64,000 bases of DNA from contig NZ_JBHSEF010000016.1 in assembly GCF_042649045.1 (NCBI RefSeq), positions 1-64,000 of the forward strand, given 5' to 3'. Positions 34,973 through 44,432 of this stretch are shown piece after piece. This DNA is from Chryseomicrobium palamuruense (lineage in GTDB: Bacteria; Bacillota; Bacilli; Bacillales_A; Planococcaceae). The notes under the pieces are model-generated. The model saw only the letters and a program-made list of their open reading frames with translations. It ran no database searches and was not told the origin of the DNA. A program made the translations under genes and the position numbers. Within the stretch, counting starts at the first letter, position 1, and every line of letters starts with the position of its first letter.

Positions 34973-36438
34973 AATTATTAATCGGCGAAATCTTACATGA
35001 GACAAACACGTTTTCCAATGTAAAAACAGATGTCGAAGCTTTCAAGTTATGGGGCTGGAACAAAGGTGAAGACCTTCTCTCAAAAAACCGAAATGTAAGA
35101 AATTATTTAGGTGGCATGATAGATCAGGCAGAAGCATTGGGAATCGGCTTGATTCCTACCTTTGCTACCTTTGCCTATCCAGCAGGAATCATCACTTCTG
35201 AGGCCTATGAAGCGCTATTAAATGAATTGATCGAAGGCATCAAAAGTGCTGATGGATACGATGCTATTCTTCTTGCGCTTCATGGAGCAGGAGTTTCTGA
35301 AGTTACAGAAGACCTGGAAGGTTCCATACTTAGTAAAGTAAGAGAAGTTATCGGAAATCATATTCCGATTGTCGTTACATTGGATTTACATGCAAATGTT
35401 ACATTCGAGATGGTCAAGCATGCAACGCTCATTTTGGGGAATCATTTGTATCCCCACACAGATAGCTATGAAATAGGAATGGAAGCAGTTGACTGTGCCG
35501 TGCAAATCATTGAAGGAAATCTAAAACCGACCATGTTTTTGCGACATCTTCCATTGATGATTCCCACTTCCACAACGAATCTCCCTCCGGCAAAAGAAGT
35601 GAATAATCTATGCTTTGAATGGGAAAAGAGCGACCAAGTTGTGGATTGTACCTTTTACCATGGATTCCCCTACACGAACATTTCTCAAGTAGGAGTATCC
35701 GTTTTAGTCACAACCAACAATAGCAGTGAGTATGCAGAAGATATTGCGAATAAAATTAGTGAATATATTTGGGATAACAAAGAAAAGTTTCTACAAAAAC
35801 AGCCATCTCCGGAAGAAGGCATAGAACTTGCCCTTGCACATGTGGGGAAGCCAGTAGTCATCAATGAAACATCGGATAACCCTGGGGGTGGAACTCCTGC
35901 TGATGGGACGTATTTATTAAAGGCAATGATTAATAAAGGCATTGAAAAAAGCTGCTTCGGTTTTATATTTGATCCAGAAGTGGTGAAACAAGCAGTCGAG
36001 TCCGGCATCGGCACCACCATTGAGACCCAATTAGGTGGCAAGACCGATAGTTTGCATGGCGAACCGATACAATTAAAAGCTTATGTAAAAAGCATTACAG
36101 ATGGTGTATTTATTCAATCCTCTCCTATGGGAAAAGGTTCTGTCATTAATTTAGGACCTTCTGTCAGATTGCAGAGCAATGGCGTAGATATCATTGTCTG
36201 CTCAGTAAAAGCACAAACATTAGATGAACAAATCTTCTTACTCCATGGCATTGACGTACAAGATTATAAAATCGTTGCGTTAAAGTCAAGTCAGCACTTC
36301 CGCGCAGGTTTCGAACCTATCAGCTCCAAGATCATCACTGTAGATTCTCCAGGCTTAACAACATTAGACTTTACATCATTCAAGTATACAAATTTAAAAA
36401 CAGAAGTATATCCGTTAAGTGAAGTATTAATTAAATAA
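34969..36438 (+). CDS. M81 family metallohydrolase (MlrC-like)
   Basis: A 489-residue M81/MlrC-family protein. Family features are the N-terminal EILHETNTFSNV, DLHANVTFEMV, GNHLYPHTDSYE (probable metal-binding His/Asp) and NPGGGTPADGTYLL. MlrC in sphingomonads takes part in microcystin breakdown, acting on linearised peptides with unusual residues; most bacterial homologues have unknown substrates. TTG start overlapping the racemase-type stop, with GGGGAGGAAG upstream. Translational coupling suggests the two act on the same compounds. Confidence 0.85.
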   Translation: MKLLIGEILHETNTFSNVKTDVEAFKLWGWNKGEDLLSKNRNVRNYLGGMIDQAEALGIGLIPTFATFAYPAGIITSEAYEALLNELIEGIKSADGYDAILLALHGAGVSEVTEDLEGSILSKVREVIGNHIPIVVTLDLHANVTFEMVKHATLILGNHLYPHTDSYEIGMEAVDCAVQIIEGNLKPTMFLRHLPLMIPTSTTNLPPAKEVNNLCFEWEKSDQVVDCTFYHGFPYTNISQVGVSVLVTTNNSSEYAEDIANKISEYIWDNKEKFLQKQPSPEEGIELALAHVGKPVVINETSDNPGGGTPADGTYLLKAMINKGIEKSCFGFIFDPEVVKQAVESGIGTTIETQLGGKTDSLHGEPIQLKAYVKSITDGVFIQSSPMGKGSVINLGPSVRLQSNGVDIIVCSVKAQTLDEQIFLLHGIDVQDYKIVALKSSQHFRAGFEPISSKIITVDSPGLTTLDFTSFKYTNLKTEVYPLSEVLIK

Positions 36439-36457
36439 TAGATTAGGGGGAAGAATT

Positions 36458-38065
36458 ATGGGAAAAATGAAACCATTTAAAATTTGGTCTATGCTGCTTG
36501 TTCTATTACTGGTAATATCAGCCTGCTCGCCGAGTGAGTCTTCAGAAACTGAAACAAGCGATGGCCAGGCAGAAGCTTCTGAAGGGGGCACAATCGTGGT
36601 TACCTCTGTCCGTGAGCCTGATACGGTCGACGTCCAAAGGACTACATGGGTAGATGATGCGAATAATCACTTGTATGAGCCTCTTCTTCGATTCGATTTT
36701 GATGGCAATATTGTTCCTGCATTAGCGGAATCTTATGAAGTTTCAACTGATGGTCTTGTTGTTTCTTTCACGCTTAGGGAAGGCGCCACTTTCCATACAG
36801 GCACTCCAGTAACATCAGACGCTGTAAAAATATCCTTTGAGCGTTTTATTGAATCATCTCCAACAAGCTACATGATCGGTCCATTGAAAGAAATTAAAGT
36901 CATAGACGATAGGACATTTGAATTCCACTTTTCAGAACCATTTGCGCCTTTTCTTAGCAATGCTACTGTCTCTTATTTAGCACCTCTTGATCCATCTGTA
37001 ATTGGGGAATATAGCGAAGACTTAACAGATGTTGCAAGTTCAGCTGGTATATTAAAAGTTTCAGAAATCAAACGCGGATCCTCCATTACTTATGTACCTT
37101 ACGAAAATTTCAATTTAGGCCCTGCCTATTCAGAAAACAAGGGGGCAGCTACTTTTGATGAGGTCGTTTTCCGTTTTATTTCAGATGATGATACAAGACT
37201 TCTTGAATTCAAGCGTGGAAATTCACAAATCATGATGTCCGTTCCTCCCAATTATATTAAGGAATTGGAAGCAGATCCAAACGTCACGTTAGAGCGGACA
37301 TTGGCAAATGGACACGTATACCTTGGTTTCAACAATCAAAAACCAATTTTCCAGGACAAAAATATTAGACAAGCTATTGCATTAGCTGTCGACCGTTCAA
37401 CAATCGTAGATTTCGCGCTTGAAGGATCTGCACAACCTATATATGGACCCCTGCCTCCAACAATTCCGGGATATAGCCAAACTGTTGAGGATGAGGCTGC
37501 AGCAAAATATGCACGTGACTTAGAGGAAGCAAAAAGCTTGCTGGCAGAATCGGGATATACAGAAACAAATGGAGATGGATTTGTCGTAAAAGATGGGAAA
37601 CCTTTATCAATCGAGCTTTGGGTAACACAAGAACCAACTATGCAGCGAATTGCACAAGTACTTCAAAATCAATTGAAGGAAGTGGGTATTGAAATCAGGA
37701 TTTCAGTCCAGGAAGATGCAACAATACGTGCACAATCCCCTGAAGGTGTTCATGAAATGCTTCTCTGGACTTACGGCTGGTATGATGCAGACATCTTAAA
37801 TTCCATGTTTGGTCGTGGTTTGTCAACTCGCGTACATTATCAAAATGATGAATTAATCAGTATATTGGAGAAAGCTCGTGTTGTAGTTGATACAGATGAA
37901 CGTATGGCACTTTATGAGGAAGCTCAGAGAATCATTGTTGAAGAGGCTCCTTGGGTACCATTGTTTGTTAGGGAAAATGTACTCGCACACCGTGACTTGG
38001 AAGGACTGAAAATACATCCAATAACGGGGACGATTATATGGTCGGACGTAAAGCTTAAGAAATAG
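36458..38065 (+). CDS. Peptide ABC transporter substrate-binding lipoprotein (system 2)
   Basis: A 535-residue family 5 solute-binding lipoprotein: lipobox Cys23 (LVISAC), a Ser/Thr/Glu linker, GGTIVVTSVREPDTVDVQRT, ESYEVSTDGLVVSFTLREGATFHTGTPV, and IRQAIALAVDRSTIV. TAGGGGG lies ahead of the ATG. It is similar in plan to the system 1 protein but clearly diverged. A hairpin follows it before the permease gene. Confidence 0.9.
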   Translation: MGKMKPFKIWSMLLVLLLVISACSPSESSETETSDGQAEASEGGTIVVTSVREPDTVDVQRTTWVDDANNHLYEPLLRFDFDGNIVPALAESYEVSTDGLVVSFTLREGATFHTGTPVTSDAVKISFERFIESSPTSYMIGPLKEIKVIDDRTFEFHFSEPFAPFLSNATVSYLAPLDPSVIGEYSEDLTDVASSAGILKVSEIKRGSSITYVPYENFNLGPAYSENKGAATFDEVVFRFISDDDTRLLEFKRGNSQIMMSVPPNYIKELEADPNVTLERTLANGHVYLGFNNQKPIFQDKNIRQAIALAVDRSTIVDFALEGSAQPIYGPLPPTIPGYSQTVEDEAAAKYARDLEEAKSLLAESGYTETNGDGFVVKDGKPLSIELWVTQEPTMQRIAQVLQNQLKEVGIEIRISVQEDATIRAQSPEGVHEMLLWTYGWYDADILNSMFGRGLSTRVHYQNDELISILEKARVVVDTDERMALYEEAQRIIVEEAPWVPLFVRENVLAHRDLEGLKIHPITGTIIWSDVKLKK

Positions 38066-38073
38066 GCTTCAAT

Positions 38074-38105
38074 ATTAGGGGAGTGGGATAACTTCCTCCC
38101 CTAAT
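38074..38105 (+). terminator. Hairpin between binding-protein and permease genes (system 2)
   Basis: ATTAGGGGAG pairs perfectly with CTCCCCTAAT around a 12-base loop; only a weak T-rich tract follows. It probably stabilises the binding-protein message or attenuates downstream expression, as after malE. Confidence 0.6.
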
Positions 38106-38131
38106 TATTGATTTTAAGGAGGTTAGTTGGT

Positions 38132-39052
38132 GTGTCAGGATATATTCTGAAACGATTATTTACAACGCTCTTAACTTTATTGGGTGTTTCCATCATTGTA
38201 TTTTTAATGGTACATCTTATTCCTGGCGATCCTGTTACCTATATTCTTGGTGAGTTTGCGACTGAAGAAGCGGTGAATAAGCTGAAAAGCGAATTGGGCT
38301 TGGACAAAAATCTTCTCATCCAATACTTTGTATTCATATTAGGTGTCATACAGGGTGATTTAGGTACTTCTTATATTACAGGCCTAAGTGTAGTAGAAGA
38401 AATAATAAATCGAATTCCAGTAACCTTTCAGTTAGCCGTGTTTAGCTTGATCATCGGTTCCATAGTCGGAATATTGTTAGGGATTATAGCTGCTGTTAAA
38501 CAAAATACCATTTTTGATCAATTGGCCATGCTAATCTCCCTTGTGGGAATATCTGCGCCAGGGTTTTGGATAGCACTATTTTTAATCTATTTGTTTTCAT
38601 ATTTAATACCTATTTTTCCTATATCGGGATATGACGGTATATATTCATTAATTCTTCCTTCAATCACTCTTGGTCTTGGCACATCAGGAAATATAGCTCG
38701 TATGACCAGATCAAGTATGCTGGAAGTTATTAAACAGGATTATATGCGGACTGCAGAAGCAAAAGGAGTCAATGTGTTTCAGTTGATTTTTGGACATGCA
38801 TTACAAAATGCTTTGATACCTGTTATCACACTCATTGGAATTCAATTTGGAAACTTGTTGGCAGGAGCGGTTGTAACTGAAACGGTCTTTGCATTGCCTG
38901 GAATAGGAAGTTTGGCAATCGATGCAATTGCAACAAGGGATATGCCGACAGTCCAGGGGTTGGTGTTATTTATGGCCTTTATGTTTATTGTAGTAAATCT
39001 AATCGTAGACATTTTTTATAGTGTAATAGATCCACGTATTAAATATGAATAG
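38132..39052 (+). CDS. Peptide ABC transporter permease DppB-type (system 2)
   Basis: A 306-residue DppB/OppB-class permease: HLIPGDPVTYILGEFATEE, loop DYMRTAEAKGVNVFQLIFGHALQN and terminal SVIDPRIK. The open frame begins eight codons upstream inside the ribosome region; the GTG after AAGGAGG is taken as the start and gives a normal length. Confidence 0.9.
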   Translation: MSGYILKRLFTTLLTLLGVSIIVFLMVHLIPGDPVTYILGEFATEEAVNKLKSELGLDKNLLIQYFVFILGVIQGDLGTSYITGLSVVEEIINRIPVTFQLAVFSLIIGSIVGILLGIIAAVKQNTIFDQLAMLISLVGISAPGFWIALFLIYLFSYLIPIFPISGYDGIYSLILPSITLGLGTSGNIARMTRSSMLEVIKQDYMRTAEAKGVNVFQLIFGHALQNALIPVITLIGIQFGNLLAGAVVTETVFALPGIGSLAIDAIATRDMPTVQGLVLFMAFMFIVVNLIVDIFYSVIDPRIKYE

Positions 39053-39068
39053 AAAGGAGGAAGTGTAA

Positions 39069-39968
39069 ATGAGCGGAATAATTACTTCAAAAAATATAGA
39101 TCCTTCACTTATTAACCTCCAAAAAAACAACACGAAATCATATTGGCAAATCGTATGGGGAAGACTGATGAAAAACAAAGGTGCAATGGCTGGATCATTT
39201 ATATTGATTTTCTTTATAGGGGCTGCTCTATTGGCACCTGTTTTGGCTCCATTTCCTATCGATGAAATGAAGATGGAAAATCGTTTTTTGCCTCCATCCC
39301 TTGATCATTTGCTTGGAACAGATGAATTTGGAAGAGATATCTTATCACGGATGATGCATGGCGGCCGGATATCATTGATGATGGGACTTGTCGCTGTCTC
39401 TATTGCAGGTATTACCGGGGTGGTCCTCGGCGTGATTTCCGGCTATTATCGAAGAATTGATATTTACATTATGCAAATGATGGATATTTTACTTGCATTT
39501 CCTTCTTTGTTATTGGCAATCGCAATTATTGCAGTTCTTGGTGTCGGGCTGACAAATGCCATGATCGCTGTTGCTATTTCGGTTATACCATCCTATGTTC
39601 GTGTTGTACGTGGTGCAGTATTATCGATTCGTGAAAAAGAGTACATCGAGGCTGTTCAAGCATTGGGTGTCAGTGATTTTAAAATTATTGTCAAACATAT
39701 ATTTCCTAATGTGTTATCTCCAGTAATAGTATTGTCTACTTTGCAATTTGGCACAAGTATACTGGCAGCTGCTGCACTCAGCTTTTTAGGTTTAGGTGCT
39801 CAACCACCCACGCCTGAATGGGGGGCAATGGCTTACGTAGGAAAATCGTTCTTGTTGCAAGCATGGTGGATGTCTTTATTCCCTGGCCTTGCAATCATGT
39901 TGGTCGTTTTAGGATTTAATCTATTGGGAGACGGTCTTCGTGATGCACTTGATCCAAGACTAAAGTAA
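39069..39968 (+). CDS. Peptide ABC transporter permease DppC-type (system 2)
   Basis: A 299-residue DppC/OppC-class permease with GTDEFGRDILSRMMHGGRISL, the loop KEYIEAVQALGVSDFKIIVKH and the end GDGLRDALDPRLK. AGAAAGGAGG precedes the start. It lies 16 bp after its partner. Confidence 0.92.
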   Translation: MSGIITSKNIDPSLINLQKNNTKSYWQIVWGRLMKNKGAMAGSFILIFFIGAALLAPVLAPFPIDEMKMENRFLPPSLDHLLGTDEFGRDILSRMMHGGRISLMMGLVAVSIAGITGVVLGVISGYYRRIDIYIMQMMDILLAFPSLLLAIAIIAVLGVGLTNAMIAVAISVIPSYVRVVRGAVLSIREKEYIEAVQALGVSDFKIIVKHIFPNVLSPVIVLSTLQFGTSILAAAALSFLGLGAQPPTPEWGAMAYVGKSFLLQAWWMSLFPGLAIMLVVLGFNLLGDGLRDALDPRLK

Positions 39969-39982
39969 AGGAGGTAATGACT

Positions 39983-41014
39983 ATGACAACCAATTTACTT
40001 GAGCTATTAGAAAAAAAACCAGAAGCTGTTGACGAGGATGATTTACTAGTTGTTGAAAACCTGGTGATTCAATTTGCAGCGGAAAAGAAAAGTCATGTTC
40101 GAGCAGTAAATCATGTAAACTTCAATCTAAAAAAGAGAGAAACTGTAGCACTTGTTGGGGAATCAGGTTGCGGGAAGAGCATAACATCACTTTCCATCAT
40201 GGGACTTATTCCAAAGCATGCAGGCGATGTCTTAGGAAGCATACGACTGAACAATAAAGAACTTAATGGGCTATCACCAAAGAAGATGCGTCAAATTCGG
40301 GGAAAAGAAATTTCCATGATCTTTCAGGAGCCAATGACTTCGCTAAATCCTGTCCACAAAATCGGAAAGCAGATTGGTGAAGTAATCAGGTTACATACAA
40401 AAGCTTCTAAAGAAGAGATTAAAGTAAAAACGATTGAAATGTTGAAAAAGGTGGAAATACCAAGACCCGATAAGATTATAAATGATTATCCTCATCAGTT
40501 ATCAGGTGGGATGAGGCAACGTGTCATGATTGCCATGGCCATGGCATGCAATCCAAGCTTGCTTATTGCAGATGAACCCACAACTGCATTGGACGTAACC
40601 ATTCAAGCACAAATATTGGATTTAATGAATGATCTAAAAGATCAATTTGATACAACGATATTGTTGATCACTCATGACTTAGGAGTAGTTGCTGAAGTTG
40701 CAGACAGGGTTATGGTTATGTATTACGGGCAGATAGTAGAAGAGGCAGAAGTCACTACATTATTTACACAACCAAAACATCCTTATACATTAGGACTACT
40801 AAACTCTATTCCTAATTTGGAGGAAAATAAGGATAGATTAGATCCAATTGTAGGGAATGTACCGAATTTAGGGGAAATTACTGAAGGCTGCCCTTTTCGT
40901 TTTAGATGCCAATTTGCTTTAGAAAAATGTTCAACGGAAAACCCACCATTATTCAATATTGAAAAGCAAAAAGTCAGATGCTGGTTATTTGAAGAGGAAG
41001 GGGAAGTATCATGA
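39983..41014 (+). CDS. Peptide ABC transporter ATPase DppD-type (system 2)
   Basis: A 343-residue ATPase: GESGCGKSITS, MIFQEPMTSLNPV, LSGGMRQR, LLIADEPTTALD and the C-terminal CPFRFRC. It has an extra N-terminal stretch of about 20 residues before the ABC domain. Two ATGs are possible; the second is chosen because GGAGG lies eight bases before it and only two before the first. Confidence 0.9.
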   Translation: MTTNLLELLEKKPEAVDEDDLLVVENLVIQFAAEKKSHVRAVNHVNFNLKKRETVALVGESGCGKSITSLSIMGLIPKHAGDVLGSIRLNNKELNGLSPKKMRQIRGKEISMIFQEPMTSLNPVHKIGKQIGEVIRLHTKASKEEIKVKTIEMLKKVEIPRPDKIINDYPHQLSGGMRQRVMIAMAMACNPSLLIADEPTTALDVTIQAQILDLMNDLKDQFDTTILLITHDLGVVAEVADRVMVMYYGQIVEEAEVTTLFTQPKHPYTLGLLNSIPNLEENKDRLDPIVGNVPNLGEITEGCPFRFRCQFALEKCSTENPPLFNIEKQKVRCWLFEEEGEVS

Positions 41015-41994
41015 AAGAAGAATTACTGGAAGTCAGTGATCTCAAAACACATTTCCCTATCCAAAAGGGCATTTTAAAAAGAAATACAGGATTCGTTAAG
41101 GCTGTAGACGGAGTCTCATTTAAATTAGCAAAAGGAGAAACGTTGGGAATTGTCGGGGAAAGCGGCTGCGGTAAGTCCACAACGGGAAGAAGTATTCTTC
41201 GTTTAATCAATCCCACTAGCGGTTCCGTCAAATATAAAGGAAAAGAGGTAACGTCACTTTCCAAAGGTGAACTTCTTAAGCTCAGAAAAGAAATGCAGAT
41301 TGTTTTCCAGGATCCTTATGCTTCATTAAACCCAAGAATAACGATTGCCTCTATATTAGAGGAAGCATTATCCACGCACAGCATTGGGAAGGATAAAAAA
41401 GAACGAAGAGAAATTGTCCTTCAATTATTGGAAAAGGTAGGTTTAAATCGACAGTTAGCCAACCGATATCCTCATGAATTCAGTGGAGGACAAAGACAGC
41501 GTATAGGAATTGCACGTGCAATTGCAGTAAATCCAACTCTAATTATTGCAGACGAGCCTGTTTCAGCTCTTGATGTTTCCATACAAGCTCAAATCTTGAA
41601 CTTGTTTCAAGATTTACAGGAACAAATGGGCTTAACTTACATTTTCATTGCCCACGATTTGAGTGTAGTGAAACATATTAGTGACAAAATTGGCGTCATG
41701 TATCTAGGAAGAATGGTGGAATATGCTTCAAAAGATGATTTATTTTCCAACCCATCACATCCATACACACAGGCACTCATGTCCGCAGTTCCAGTTCCGA
41801 ATCCTTTAATGAAAAAAGAAAGAATTTCATTGAAAGGTGACGTTCCAAACCCTGCAGCTCCTCCCTCTGGCTGTACATTCCATACGCGCTGCAATGCATG
41901 CATGGAAGTTTGCAAAACAATAAAACCAAAAGACATTGTAATCTCACCTGGTCATGTTGTATCCTGTCACTTATATGATAGTGCTTACAATTAA
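41011..41994 (+). CDS. Peptide ABC transporter ATPase DppF-type (system 2)
   Basis: A 327-residue ATPase with GESGCGKSTTGRSILRL, QIVFQDPYASLNPR, FSGGQRQRIGIARAI, IIADEPVSALDVSIQ and the Cys-rich CTFHTRCNACMEVCK. It overlaps the preceding gene by four bases (ATGA). It completes importer system 2. Confidence 0.92.
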   Translation: MKEELLEVSDLKTHFPIQKGILKRNTGFVKAVDGVSFKLAKGETLGIVGESGCGKSTTGRSILRLINPTSGSVKYKGKEVTSLSKGELLKLRKEMQIVFQDPYASLNPRITIASILEEALSTHSIGKDKKERREIVLQLLEKVGLNRQLANRYPHEFSGGQRQRIGIARAIAVNPTLIIADEPVSALDVSIQAQILNLFQDLQEQMGLTYIFIAHDLSVVKHISDKIGVMYLGRMVEYASKDDLFSNPSHPYTQALMSAVPVPNPLMKKERISLKGDVPNPAAPPSGCTFHTRCNACMEVCKTIKPKDIVISPGHVVSCHLYDSAYN

Positions 41995-42025
41995 TCCACT
42001 TAAGGGTACTTAGAAGGAGATTTCA

Positions 42026-42880
42026 ATGAAAAAACTCAAGCAACAAATTAAAGATAATTATAGTGAACTCACACAAGGCTTGAAAAGTGTAGCAAATTTC
42101 ATCGTGGCAAATCCAAACTCTGTTGCTCTATATCCAGCAAAGGAAATCGGGAATCTAACCAATACAAGTGAAACTACTGTGATCAGATGTTGCCATGCTT
42201 TGGGGTATTCAGGTTATACAGCATTACAGGAAGAAATCAGAAATTCGCTGCTCCAGCCTGATAATGATCCATTCAAAGCATTGACCGATGGAATGAAGCA
42301 TGACTCGCCTGATATTCAGGCGTCAGTGGAACAAGACATTGAATTCATGAGAAAAACATTTGATTCTATGGATAAGGACCATTTTAATGAGGCGATTGAT
42401 AAAATCATTGCTTCCAAAAAGGTGCTGATCGTTGGTCTTCGTACTTCGTATGCGGCTGCCAATTGGCTGTCCTACAGCTTGAATATTGTTAAAGGTGATA
42501 CGTACTTATTTAAGGGCGACATCGACGACGCACATCATTTGCTTACATTGATTGATGAAGACTGGTTGGTTATCGCACTCTCTTTCAGACGCTACTCCCA
42601 GCAAACCATCTCTTTTGTCAGTGCCACAAAAGAACATGGTGCACAAATCGTTACGATTACTGATGATGAATTATCACCTTTAGGCCTCGTGTCTGACATT
42701 ACACTTAATGTGATTACACCTAATCCTTCAAGCTTGAAAGGCATGCCAACTATTTTTTCTATTCTGAACGCTATGGTGTCAGGTGTAATGATTAAAAATA
42801 GTCAAGAGGTTGAAAAAAGACTTGAAGAATACCAACGGACAAGTGATGTATATCCTACGTTTTATAACAAAAGAGAATGA
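42026..42880 (+). CDS. RpiR/MurR family transcriptional regulator
   Basis: A 284-residue regulator: N-terminal HTH of the RpiR type (AKEIGNLTNTSETTVIRCCHALGYSGYTALQEEI, residues about 40-75) and a C-terminal SIS sugar-phosphate-type domain (KVLIVGLRTSYAAANWLSYSL, AQIVTITDDELSPLG). AGAAGGAGA lies before the ATG, 31 bp after the transporter, so it is probably in the same operon. RpiR proteins usually sense sugar phosphates or amino-sugar compounds such as MurNAc-6-P, so the inducer here could be a cell-wall-derived ligand. It is the only regulator in the island. Confidence 0.85.
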   Translation: MKKLKQQIKDNYSELTQGLKSVANFIVANPNSVALYPAKEIGNLTNTSETTVIRCCHALGYSGYTALQEEIRNSLLQPDNDPFKALTDGMKHDSPDIQASVEQDIEFMRKTFDSMDKDHFNEAIDKIIASKKVLIVGLRTSYAAANWLSYSLNIVKGDTYLFKGDIDDAHHLLTLIDEDWLVIALSFRRYSQQTISFVSATKEHGAQIVTITDDELSPLGLVSDITLNVITPNPSSLKGMPTIFSILNAMVSGVMIKNSQEVEKRLEEYQRTSDVYPTFYNKRE

Positions 42881-42937
42881 TATTCACGATTTTTACAGCT
42901 TTTTTTATATAAATTTAAAAAATAAGGGGATGTTGAG

Positions 42938-44356
42938 ATGATTAAAACATTGGAAATGAAGCCATTTGAAAATGCCGGACAGCAGTTGATTGACAAGTAC
43001 CTCATTCCAGGAGTAGCTATTGGTATTGCTCAGGATGGTGAATTGGTTTATGGCAAAGGATTTGGTTATCGTAATATTGAGAAGGAAAAGCCGGTAACCA
43101 TGGAAACTATCTATGGCATTGCATCCGTCACAAAATCTTTTACCTGTGTTGCCATCATGCAGCTGCAGGAACAAGGCAAGCTAAATGTACATGATCCAAT
43201 TGTGAAGTATTTGCCTGAATTCAAGACTCCTACAGATAAAACAGATCAAATGACGATCCATCATTTCATGACTCATTCAGCTGGTTTACCGCCGCTCCCA
43301 TCTCTGGTGTACGCAAATAAAAGAAGCTTTGATAGCGATCCTTCTGTAAACGATTATCCAGGACTCAAGTTGAAAGAAGAAGAAGAACAAGGACCAATCG
43401 ATACATTTGAAGAGCTGATGGAGTTTATTGGGAAGCAGCAATTTGAATTGTTAGGCGATCCCGGTAACGAATTTAGTTATTCGAATGACAGCTATGCTTT
43501 ATTAGGTGCCATCATAGCTCGTGTTAGCGAGCAATCCTATGAAGATTTTGTGAAAGAACATATTTTGGAACCGGCAGGCATGAATCATTCAGGGTTTTTA
43601 ATAGAAGAATTCGGAGACTACGATAATATCACATCACTCTACGCCATTCAAAAAGACGAAAATGGCGAGGAAGTGTATGAAGCTCCCGTATGGTGGGATT
43701 CACCCTCAATGAGAGCTGCTGGCTATTTGAAATCGACGGTAGAAGACATGTTGAAGTATGCCGAGATTTTCAGAAACAATGGAAAAGTCGGGGATAACCA
43801 AATCCTTTCTGAAGAAAGTGTCCAAGAAATGATTAAACCTCACATAGAGTGCTCCCCGGGTCGATATTACGGGTATGGATTGATGATTACACCGGATTAC
43901 TATGGCGGCACATTAGTGGAACATGGAGGCAATTTAAAAGCGATTGCTTCACAGCTATGTGTCATTCCGGAAAGAGGGGTCAGCGCCATGATCCTTACAA
44001 ACCTGGCAGCAGTACCTGCTTCAGCAATCATGGCTCGTGCATTGAATGTATATGAGGGAAGAGAGTTCGATGCATCTCCTGTAGAATTCGATGATTATAC
44101 ACATACAGCAGAAGAATTGGCTGAATTCGTGGGGGAATACGTATCCAACGAGGGTATGAAACTCACAGTGGATTTAAAGCAAGATAGCCTTGAATTTTCA
44201 GTGCCAGGCTTTAATTTCCCGGTAAAAAGTATAGGGAAAGATTTATTTTTAGCTGATGTTAATGACCAAAAAGAAATTATTCGTTTTGTGCGAAATTCCG
44301 AAGGGAAAATAGATAGAGTCGCTTATCATTATCGTCAATTCCCAAAAACTCATTAA
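42938..44356 (+). CDS. S12 family serine hydrolase (class C beta-lactamase / D-aminopeptidase fold)
   Basis: A 472-residue protein: SxxK motif SVTK (Ser63, Lys66), the YxN motif in EFSYSNDSYALLG, and a late HGGNLKAIAS that replaces KTG. The C-terminal 90 or so residues form a beta-rich extra domain. There is no signal peptide. The family includes D-amino acid amidases, D-aminopeptidases, esterases and beta-lactamases. In this setting a D-specific peptidase or amidase is likely. AAGGGGATGTTG lies before the ATG. Confidence 0.85.
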   Translation: MIKTLEMKPFENAGQQLIDKYLIPGVAIGIAQDGELVYGKGFGYRNIEKEKPVTMETIYGIASVTKSFTCVAIMQLQEQGKLNVHDPIVKYLPEFKTPTDKTDQMTIHHFMTHSAGLPPLPSLVYANKRSFDSDPSVNDYPGLKLKEEEEQGPIDTFEELMEFIGKQQFELLGDPGNEFSYSNDSYALLGAIIARVSEQSYEDFVKEHILEPAGMNHSGFLIEEFGDYDNITSLYAIQKDENGEEVYEAPVWWDSPSMRAAGYLKSTVEDMLKYAEIFRNNGKVGDNQILSEESVQEMIKPHIECSPGRYYGYGLMITPDYYGGTLVEHGGNLKAIASQLCVIPERGVSAMILTNLAAVPASAIMARALNVYEGREFDASPVEFDDYTHTAEELAEFVGEYVSNEGMKLTVDLKQDSLEFSVPGFNFPVKSIGKDLFLADVNDQKEIIRFVRNSEGKIDRVAYHYRQFPKTH

Positions 44357-44363
44357 TTTCTTC

Positions 44364-44397
44364 ATCCTTAGCTATCCCGTATAGCTAAGGATTTTAT
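44364..44397 (+). terminator. Terminator after the S12 hydrolase gene
   Basis: Perfect 12-bp stem ATCCTTAGCTAT / ATAGCTAAGGAT with loop CCCGT and a T-rich tail. Confidence 0.85.
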
Positions 44398-44432
44398 TTA
44401 AGAAAAGACTTTTATGGAAGGGAGATACAATC

